From NCBI RefSeq assembly GCF_050750585.1, contig NZ_JBOJLM010000013.1, forward strand, positions 1-64,000: a stretch of 64,000 nucleotides of DNA, read 5' to 3'. Made by a program: the position numbers and the translations under genes. The stretch is from Salinimicrobium sp050750585. Its GTDB lineage: Bacteria > Bacteroidota > Bacteroidia > Flavobacteriales > Flavobacteriaceae. The notes beneath the pieces were generated by a model, which was given only the letters and a program-made list of their open reading frames with translations, had not been told where the DNA came from and ran no database searches. Below, piece after piece: positions 45,662 through 54,200 of this stretch; the stretch's first letter is position 1; every line of letters begins with the position of its first letter.

Positions 45662-46885
45662 TTATTGTTGAAGGTTTTCATATTGAAGTGAGGCAAGAAT
45701 AAATGGCCCCACTCCTTTTGGATCGTTGTCTCTAATGATTTCATTGATGTAGTATTCATACGAACCATCCCGGTAGGGATCACCTCCCAGGCCGGCAACC
45801 CCGTTGACATCTGTAAGGCTGATGGTACCGTCTTCATTTTCCTCAATGAACTGCTCCAGGATTCCTTCATAGGCTTTAACTCCTGCTTCACGGAATTTGG
45901 GATCAAGGTACCCTTCGCCCACTCCTTTAAGCAGGAAATAGGCGAACATACTCGATGCTGAAGCTTCCAGGTAATTTCCTTCCCTTTCCCCCTGATCTAC
46001 TACCTGATACCAAACCCCGGTTTCATCCTGATAACGAACGATACCTTCGGCCAGTTTTTGAGCGATATCCACAATTTCATCTCTTTTGGGGTGTTCCTGC
46101 GGAAGGAAATCGAGGACATCAACTACAGCCATGGCAAACCAGCCTATACTTCTTCCCCAGTAATTTGAAGAAAGCCCGGTTTCAGGATCTGCCCAGCGTT
46201 GTTCTTTACTTTCATCCCAGGCATGGTGGAAAAGTCCAGAATCTTCACTGTAATGGTATTTGTTTACCAGTGCAAACTGGTTGGCGACATCATCAAATAA
46301 TTCCGGCTCATTAAACTCCGCAGCGTAGCGGGCAAGAAATGGAGAACCCATGTAAAGGCCATCCAGCCACATTTGATAAGGATAGATCTTTTTGTGCCAG
46401 AAGCCGCCTTCAGAAGTACGTGGGTGTTCTCTCATCTGCTCCCTCAACATTTCCACAGCTTTGCGATATTTCTCGTCACCTGTTTCTTTGTAAAGGCCAA
46501 TAAGGAACCTGCCTCCCTGTACCCGGTCAATATTATAATCTGACTGCTTGTAGGTTTTGATCTCGCCCTCCTCATTCACCATAAATTCAGCAAAATTCTT
46601 GATATAATTGAGATACTTTTCGTCGCCAGTAACCTTATAAAGCTTTTCCATTGAAGTCATGATAAGCCCGTGAGTATATTCCCATTTTGGCTTTTCATTA
46701 AAATCAAGTGTCCAGCCTTCAGGATTTCTCTTAATTTCTGAATCGGCCATCCAGGTGGAATATTTATGTTCCTTTTTTACTGGGGTTGCTTCTGTAGCGG
46801 CAGTTTCTTCTTCAGTTCCCTTACAAGAGGTGAATGCAATAAACAGAAGGAGTAAATAAATGCTCGATTTAAGGGATTTAATCAT
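45662..46885 (-). CDS. GH105 unsaturated (rhamno)galacturonyl hydrolase
   Basis: 407 residues, lipoprotein signal with IAFTSC. An (alpha/alpha)6 barrel with WEYTHGLIMTSMEKLYK, HKKIYPYQMWLDGLYMGSPF (catalytic Asp in LDGLYMG), FHHAWDESKEQRWAD and NYWGRSIGWFAMA. It releases the unsaturated uronate left by pectate lyases, which KdgF and KduI then process. It is 13 bases after the PL1-CE8 gene. Confidence 0.93.
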   Translation of the reverse strand: MIKSLKSSIYLLLLFIAFTSCKGTEEETAATEATPVKKEHKYSTWMADSEIKRNPEGWTLDFNEKPKWEYTHGLIMTSMEKLYKVTGDEKYLNYIKNFAEFMVNEEGEIKTYKQSDYNIDRVQGGRFLIGLYKETGDEKYRKAVEMLREQMREHPRTSEGGFWHKKIYPYQMWLDGLYMGSPFLARYAAEFNEPELFDDVANQFALVNKYHYSEDSGLFHHAWDESKEQRWADPETGLSSNYWGRSIGWFAMAVVDVLDFLPQEHPKRDEIVDIAQKLAEGIVRYQDETGVWYQVVDQGEREGNYLEASASSMFAYFLLKGVGEGYLDPKFREAGVKAYEGILEQFIEENEDGTISLTDVNGVAGLGGDPYRDGSYEYYINEIIRDNDPKGVGPFILASLQYENLQQ

Positions 46886-46898
46886 TTTTCTATGGAAT

Positions 46899-49154
46899 TT
46901 AAAAGTTCAAAACTTCTGAAGGGTTCCAGGCGTCTGTCCCTCCAAAAATGTGTTCTACAGTGTATTTTTTTGATAAATCTGAGGTAAGTAGTACCGCCCA
47001 CTCCACTCTTTCTGAAGGTGCCCATCCCGGACCTGAATTGTTGTATTCTGCATAAAGAACCGTTTCTTCGGCATGTGGCTTATTCCAGTTATGCCAACCT
47101 TCTTTTTTAATATGCTCACCCATCTTTGTGTTTATAAAAACTGTCTGAGCAAAAGGTCTCCAGGGCCGTCCCATATAAACAGTTCCTTTTGGTGCATCAC
47201 CGGTGAGCGTGCAATTCAGGAAAACAAAACCATACTTCGCACCTTCTTCAGTTGAAGCAGCGGTGATGTAATGGCCGCCTTCTTTAGAATAAATCTCACA
47301 ATTCTCAAACACTGCAGTAGACCACCCAAAAATGAAATCTGTAGTACCTTCAATATAGCAGTCGCGGTAGTATTGCCTACTGTTCCTGCCGTGCGGATAA
47401 AGTGTATCCTGGAAACCTAAAAATTTACAGTTGTCAAAAATGGCTTTATCAGCATCCACTCTTACTGCCACAGCCTGTCCTATAGGTCCGGCACTGTTTT
47501 TAAAGGTGATATTGGTAGCGTGAAAACCGTCTCCAAAGACAAAGAAAGAAGTGGAACCTGTGGTACCTACTTCCTCTCCAAAAACATTAAGTTTTTGCGC
47601 AAAATCATCATAAGTAAGTATGGTGGAAACTTTGTCTTCTCCTATAAAAGTGACGTTGGTTTTTGAAGCAGGAAGTACTAACTTCTCTTTATAAATCCCT
47701 GATCTTATAAAAATTCTTGTCCGTGCTTTTCTAAAATCGGGCACCGCATTGATTGCTTGCTGCACAGTCTTAAAATCCCCGGAATCATCGGCTGAAACTA
47801 TAAAATCATAAGTAGCGGAATTAACGGCTGCAGTTTCGGTTTCTTTATCAACAAGTTCATTTAAATAAATTTCGAGGTTTGTATAGCCGTTATCGAGATC
47901 ATGCCCATTGGCATTTTCTTTAGTAGCGTCAATACCCTTGGCTTTTTCCCAGGCATCGGGCATTCCATCTTCATCGGAATCTTTGGGTGCTGTTCCACTT
48001 CTTAATTTTGGCCAGCCGCCCACCTGTTCCTGTGAGTCAATGATTCCGTTGCCGTAGGTGGCTTTTCCGCTTCTGGTTTCGTTGATAATCCTGATATCAA
48101 CCGCATCTCTTTTTAAACTGGCACCTGCCTTTTTCATCACCAGGTCAAAGGCTGTACGTGCGTTTTGGGTGTCAACATTATTGTTATAATCAAAAGGATC
48201 ATTGACACGTGCGGCTTCAGGATCATCTCCCTGCACTCCGCCATTCCAGTTGTTCTCTGTCACCATTTCTGAACCTTCAACAAAATTTCCATTTACATAG
48301 AACTTTCCGTAGGGATCATACGGCTCTAAAATCCTCTCCTCATCTTCGGTAGCCGGACCCGGTTTGAAATAGTTATTTACAATATTATAACGACCGTTTT
48401 CACCGCCGTAAATACTGTTATCTTCCCAGTTGTAGATCACATTATTTCTGAAGTCCACAAATTCCCCATCAAGATTTTCAGTAGTTTTTGAGCCACTGAA
48501 ACGAGGATTTCTGCTGTGGTTGCTGGCAATTAAATTATGATGAAAAGAGACATTTTCGCCACCCCAGATTCCGCCGTAACCGTGATCTCCTTTGGAATGC
48601 ACAGAACTGTTAAGCGCTTCAGAAATGATACACCACTGCATTGTAAAGTCCTTATTCTGGTAGAAAGAGGCATTTTCATCTGTGGCCCAGCTTACAGAAC
48701 AGTGGTCTAAAATGACATTTTTGACACCCCGTCCTTTAAAGGAATCATCGGCAATGCCTTTGATGTCGCCCATCCTAAAGCGCATGTATCTAATGATGAC
48801 ATTATCATCTTTTACTGCCACAGGATAGCCCTTAATGGTAATGCCATCTCCCGGCGCAGTCTGCCCGGCAATGGTAAGATTGCCTTTGTTGATATCTAAT
48901 GGCCTTTCGAGTTCTATAGTGCCTGAAACTGCGAAAACAATAGTACGAGGACCATCCTTTAAAATGCCTTTTCTAAGACTTCCTTCTCCATCATCATTTA
49001 GGTTTGTAACGGTGTAAACAATGCCGCCCCGGCCACCGGTTGCATACCTTCCAAAGCCCTCGGCTGAAGGAAAAGCCAGTTGCTGTGCCTGTAAGGGCAA
49101 GCCTACCAGTATAGCTGCAATTAAAAATTTTATTTTCTCCAGGCACTTGCGCAT
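46899..49154 (-). CDS. Two-domain enzyme: PL1 pectate lyase fused to CE8 methylesterase
   Basis: 751 residues with a signal peptide (to LQAQQ). Residues about 25-430 are PL1: FPSAEGFGRYATGGRGG, TIAGQTAPGDGITIKGYP, LDHCSVSWATDE, NHSRNPRFSG, and a calcium-loop-like SDEDGMPDAWE region near 395. Residues about 450-751 are CE8: DGSGDFK-like DDSGDFKTVQQAI, GFQDTLY, TDFIFGWSTA and MGRPWRPFAQT. Removing methyl esters exposes pectate to the lyase, so the fusion joins successive steps. It opens the unit 49154-40476. Confidence 0.94.
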   Translation of the reverse strand: MRKCLEKIKFLIAAILVGLPLQAQQLAFPSAEGFGRYATGGRGGIVYTVTNLNDDGEGSLRKGILKDGPRTIVFAVSGTIELERPLDINKGNLTIAGQTAPGDGITIKGYPVAVKDDNVIIRYMRFRMGDIKGIADDSFKGRGVKNVILDHCSVSWATDENASFYQNKDFTMQWCIISEALNSSVHSKGDHGYGGIWGGENVSFHHNLIASNHSRNPRFSGSKTTENLDGEFVDFRNNVIYNWEDNSIYGGENGRYNIVNNYFKPGPATEDEERILEPYDPYGKFYVNGNFVEGSEMVTENNWNGGVQGDDPEAARVNDPFDYNNNVDTQNARTAFDLVMKKAGASLKRDAVDIRIINETRSGKATYGNGIIDSQEQVGGWPKLRSGTAPKDSDEDGMPDAWEKAKGIDATKENANGHDLDNGYTNLEIYLNELVDKETETAAVNSATYDFIVSADDSGDFKTVQQAINAVPDFRKARTRIFIRSGIYKEKLVLPASKTNVTFIGEDKVSTILTYDDFAQKLNVFGEEVGTTGSTSFFVFGDGFHATNITFKNSAGPIGQAVAVRVDADKAIFDNCKFLGFQDTLYPHGRNSRQYYRDCYIEGTTDFIFGWSTAVFENCEIYSKEGGHYITAASTEEGAKYGFVFLNCTLTGDAPKGTVYMGRPWRPFAQTVFINTKMGEHIKKEGWHNWNKPHAEETVLYAEYNNSGPGWAPSERVEWAVLLTSDLSKKYTVEHIFGGTDAWNPSEVLNF

Positions 49155-49250
49155 ATTTTTTATTTTTTTCTCTTCAAAAGTTTTCTAATAATATTGGATC
49201 TTAAAGGCTTTCGTTCCGTCTTCAAGACTCCTTCTACCATAAATTTAATT

Positions 49251-49293
49251 AGGCAAAATCAACCGGATTATAAAAACCCGGTTAATAGTGCCT
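49251..49293 (-). terminator. Structured element after the PL9 gene
   Basis: Nested arms AGGCA-AACCGG...CCGGTT-TGCCT with a 5x5 internal loop and an 11-base A-rich loop. It lies 65 bases downstream of the PL9 stop. It could terminate the CE8-PL9 unit, but the T tract is weak. Confidence 0.4.
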
Positions 49294-49357
49294 AGTAGAG
49301 TAGATTTCTAAACTTATTTTTTTAAATAAATATTCTTTTTCTAATCATTGGAATTAT

Positions 49358-51208
49358 TTAGAATTCAAAAGCTCCAAGATCTGGTGCAGCACCATTGTAA
49401 GGTAAGCCTACATCCACTCCTGCGTCAATCAAATCACTGTCTGATTCTAAATGGAAAAAACTAACGTCGGGGAGGCTACCGTCAGGCTTCCTGGGACCTG
49501 TTAATTCAGAATAATCTATACTCACAAAATCATTTACAGAAGATTCAACTCCCTCCATCCAACTGTTATTGGTCACATCAAGAGTAGTCGCATTGATGCT
49601 GCCAACTTCCCCAAGAACATTACTATTCTTAATTGTTAACTTTTCAAGTGGATTTGTACTGCCAAAACCATAATTGGTTCCGTTATCATAAGCAGAGCAA
49701 TTGTAAAGTGTCACCTCTCCTCTATTACTGTTGTGGTCAAAGCCATCATACCTATTTCCTACAGCAATAGACCTTATGTAAATCGCATTATGCTTCAAAT
49801 CTTTGTTATCACTACCGCCCGTTTTAAAGCCGTTTCCATCACCACCGCTTACAGAACCATCCTTGAGATATCCATTTTGGATTGACCAGCAATCTTCATG
49901 AATAGTAGTGACATTATCTGCATTTCTTAAATAACCGTCCCAACCATCATCAAGGTTTTGCCACGCCCTACATCCCACGAATTTATTACCGGTACCTACA
50001 TCTAATTTGCTGGCAAATCCGTCAGCATTTTCTAGTGTAGAATCTGCATTGAAGAAAGAGTCACAATTAAGTATAGTATTGTTCGCAGCACCACTGTTCA
50101 ACTGAAGCCCTGTATCTGCACATTCAGAAAAAGTACAGAACTCAACAAGATTGTTGCTTCCTGTTATCTGCATTCCATTGTCTCCTGCCTTAGTAACATC
50201 AATGCCTTTGATGTGCCAGTAATTTGCCTTCAACTCTATACCTCTATTGGAAGAATTTTCAGCCATTGAAGAAAAATCAAATTTTGGCCTGGTGTCATCA
50301 CCGGGATGAGCCAACAAGGAGATCATATTACCCGCACTACCACTGGTGTTTATTTCTATGGTAGCATCGAAGGTATAATCACCTCCACGGATGTATATAT
50401 TTTCACCGGGAATGGCTACTGAAATTGCATCCAGAATTTCCTGTGATGTAGAAACCACTTTACCGTCTATTGAGGAAGTATTATCTCCAGTTCGGAATGA
50501 GTAGGTGTTACTTAAAGCAATATTCTTTCCATCGCTGGTTTCAATACGCCAGTAGTAGACAGTATTGGGTTCTACTTCAACATCTATGGTAGAAACTGTA
50601 AGCCCTTTCCATTCTTCAGATGGTTCCTGGCTGCCATCAACCTCATCAGCAAATAATGTATAGGTAAGAGGATCTCCATCAATATCTGCGGAAGCAGCTT
50701 CCCAGGTTAAAGTAACCTTACCATCAACAGGAGATACCGTTACCCCGGAAGCAGGTGAAACTAATGTCGCCGGAAAAGGTGCATTATTAGATCCTGCCTC
50801 ACCCGCAACATAAAATTTATGAGGATCTGAACTGGTAGTCTCTTCTCCCGCATTTTTCGCTACCACACTCCATGAATATGGATAACCTCTTTCGAGTCTA
50901 ACTACAAGTGAGGTCGAGGTAAGGTTAGGTCGCTGTGTTACTTCCTGCGTTACCAGATTGGTAATTAAAAGATCATACCTTTCTGCATCAATAGCTTCAT
51001 TCCATTCAAAAGCTACTTCGACCATATTCGCAATAACGTCTCCTACTTCACATTCTGTATTATTTTGCGGCATAACCAGTTCGGCCTTTCCGGGAGGTGT
51101 AGCAGAAATAATTTCGGCATCATCATCTTCTGAACAGGAAACTGTTATAGTGCCCAGCAGAATAATGAAGAACATTTTTATACAGGATATATTTTTTATG
51201 TTTTTCAT
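49358..51208 (-). CDS. PL9 pectate lyase lipoprotein with FN3-like modules
   Basis: 616 residues. The lipoprotein signal ends TVSC followed by SEDDD, an acidic run like those that send lipoproteins to the cell surface. Two Ig/FN3-like modules cover about 45-245 (PYSWSVVAKNAG, YYWRIETSDG). A right-handed beta-helix covers about 255-616 with the PL9 signature ENADGFASKLDVGTGNKF and GCRAWQNLDDGWD, where the Lys is the usual catalytic base and the Asp residues bind calcium. It cuts polygalacturonate endolytically. The start overlaps the CE8 gene stop (ATGA), so the two are co-translated. Confidence 0.9.
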   Translation of the reverse strand: MKNIKNISCIKMFFIILLGTITVSCSEDDDAEIISATPPGKAELVMPQNNTECEVGDVIANMVEVAFEWNEAIDAERYDLLITNLVTQEVTQRPNLTSTSLVVRLERGYPYSWSVVAKNAGEETTSSDPHKFYVAGEAGSNNAPFPATLVSPASGVTVSPVDGKVTLTWEAASADIDGDPLTYTLFADEVDGSQEPSEEWKGLTVSTIDVEVEPNTVYYWRIETSDGKNIALSNTYSFRTGDNTSSIDGKVVSTSQEILDAISVAIPGENIYIRGGDYTFDATIEINTSGSAGNMISLLAHPGDDTRPKFDFSSMAENSSNRGIELKANYWHIKGIDVTKAGDNGMQITGSNNLVEFCTFSECADTGLQLNSGAANNTILNCDSFFNADSTLENADGFASKLDVGTGNKFVGCRAWQNLDDGWDGYLRNADNVTTIHEDCWSIQNGYLKDGSVSGGDGNGFKTGGSDNKDLKHNAIYIRSIAVGNRYDGFDHNSNRGEVTLYNCSAYDNGTNYGFGSTNPLEKLTIKNSNVLGEVGSINATTLDVTNNSWMEGVESSVNDFVSIDYSELTGPRKPDGSLPDVSFFHLESDSDLIDAGVDVGLPYNGAAPDLGAFEF

Positions 51209-54200
51209 AATTTAATCACTTTAATAGTTTGACTTACCGTGGCGGATTTCAATTGAAGGAAATACACACCTTCCCTGTAGTTGGTAAGGTTGAGTGGAAG
51301 CAATCTGTCTGCAGGAATTTCCATTCTTCCTGAGAAGTATTCCTTTCCATTAAGGTCAAGCAGGGAAACATGTATATTGGGATCTAACCCATTGATATAG
51401 ACCTTAAGATCTCCCCGGGTTGGGTTTGGAAACAGTACAACCTCTTCAGACATTAATACCTCATCATAAAAAATTCCCTGACAGCCAGAATCTGTATAGA
51501 CAGCAAATTTATTCGTGCCTGGCTTAAGATCTAAGGTTACTTGAGATTGTGATGTGGTCGTGATATTCCCGTTATGTTCAATTGTGTAAAGGTCGGCCCC
51601 ATCTAATGATAAGGTCACAGTATTAGCCGCATAATCTACCGAAGAATAAGCTTCTAAAGGAGTTGGTCCTTCTACTGTTATTTTAAAACACTGCTCATAT
51701 CCATCCTGTCCATCAACAGTCATACAGATATCATAACTACCCGCAGCTAAATTTTCAATCTTTGCTGAAAAGTTGTTAGAAGATGAAAGTGTAGCAGAAC
51801 CTGTACCTGCACCAGATAATGAAACATTATAGGTGTAATTTGGATCTTTGGCAGTGATGGATACAAACCCGTCTCCGTTTCCATTACAGCTCACATCATG
51901 CACAGCTATATTGAAATTATCTGATGGCAAATTAAAAACTTCACATCCAAAAACATCAACGGTCGCTCCTTCAGTAGAATTAGGACAGCTATCCTCACTA
52001 TCTACAAGTCCGTCGCCGTCACTATCATCACATACATCTCCAATCCCGTCACCATCAGAATCGGCCTGGTCGGCATTTGGTGTGAATACGCAATTGTCAT
52101 CCACATCAAGTATCCCATCATTATCGGAATCATCAGTCGCTATTAGGTTTGGTAGCGGGTCCCAGTCATCATTCCCTTTAGTGAAATTGAAAGGTTTGAT
52201 CTCGGTGTCATCATTAAGCACAGGGCTATTGAGCACCGTAGACCACGACACACGATCATTCATGTGATTTTCTCCGGAAGCTTCTAAAGTTCCGTATTCG
52301 TACATTTTTTCAGATTCACCACCCAGGGAGCTTTTCCAACCTTCTGGTTCGATCAAAGACTTTCCTTCAAAACCTGGATAAGTAGAAACGGCAATATTGG
52401 TATTATAGAAAACAACTTCGCTGGTATTTGCCTGCCATGGCCTTCCAAAAAAGCCAGGTTTGGAACCCTGATTTGAAGCTGTATTTACACCTGGTATTGT
52501 TGAAATAATATTAGTCTCGTACATAAGGAACCCTCTTCCTCCGTCTTGTTGCGCAGCAGTAATATAAGCAGCATCACTACTTACATCACTGGTATTAAGA
52601 ACCAGGTCAGATTTGTAAAAAACAGCGGTCATTCCGCCAAAAATGTAATCTACAGCACCCATCATAGCTCCTTTATAGATCACAACACGGGAATCAGACC
52701 CTCCGTAGAAGGAATCCTGTCTTCCCACGATTCGACATTTGTCAAGAATAATCTTGTCTGAGCCACTCGCAATTCCTATTGCAGCGGCACGTTCAACAAA
52801 GCTTCGATCCTGCACGCTGGTATTGCCATAATCGGTAGGACGTTCACCTCTGTTACCGCTAACCATTACCACTACGTCTTCAGATTCTTTTTGAGAGATA
52901 TACTGGTTGAAGGAATTTTCGATAATTAGATCTTCAGCAATAAAACCGTCTGCTGCAACCACTAAAGTAGCATTCCAGTAAGAACCATTAGTAGTTCCTG
53001 AAACGTTATTGTATGGTTGACTTCCATTGGCTTTATTAACCTCCAGCGCATCTTCGCTCCCTTTATTATCAGTTCCCTGGCTATAATAGTTGTAACCATA
53101 ACCATAATAGGAGGTGATACGAACGGCGTTATCTGCAATACCTACACCTTCATTTGTCAATTCAATACTTGGAATGGATGCGGCGTTCTTTAGAGTAATA
53201 TTATCTTCCTTAATTACTACCATTTCCTCGTAATTTCCTGAATCTATAAGAACCGTTACACGTTCATCATTAGGCCTGGCCATCCTTGAAATTGCAACGA
53301 GAGCAGCATTTATGGTTTGATAATCTTTATCTTTTCCTACTGTAATTACTTCAGAATAAGCCACCACATCTATTACCTCAATATTGGTAATATAGGAAGT
53401 AGCATTAATTGTGATCTCAGCCATTCCTGCTTCGGTACCCGAATAAGTATAGGTAACATACTCCATTTGTGAAGTACTGCCACTGCTGGTGGTTATTGCC
53501 TCACCGCCGTCAATGGTAAAATCGGCAGCATAATAAAAAGTAACCACCATTTTCTGTCCGGGCTGCATGGGAACCGAAATTGTGCCTTCGCTTCCTGCTG
53601 ACAGATGGCCTTTGGCCTGCTCATTTTTAATATTTCCTGTAAAAATTAGACCCTTATAATATTCTGTTTCAACAGTAATATTTGTATCGTCAAAAGTCCA
53701 ATTTGAAACATTTTCAAAGTCAAGCGTTTTGGTAACTGCTTCTCCATCAACAGTCAAATAAGAAGTAAGGGAAAGTTCTACTGGATATGCTTCCAAACCA
53801 GATACACTTACCTCATAAACCCCGTCTCTTAGAGCTACAGAATTTATATCTGAGAAAGTATAAAAATAATCTGGTTCATTAATATTTGTAAAGGTTAACG
53901 TTAAATCCCCTTTTTGAGCCTCAGTTAATCCATTAGTTTCGATTGTTACATTCTGTAATGGTTTTGGTTTAAAAACAATATCTGTAGTTGTTGCTCCAGT
54001 AATTTGAACGGTATTATCGGGGATGTGAAAATCGTTCACGCCATCTGCCTCTATAGTATATTCAATATTAGGTTGCAACTGTACAGAATAGGCTTCAGCA
54101 TCAACATCAAGCATAGGCTGAGGAACATAAATACTATTGGCATCTGGATCTGGAGTAAAAGTAAGTGCCAGGTCTGAGATATTTTTCCCCAGACCAATCA

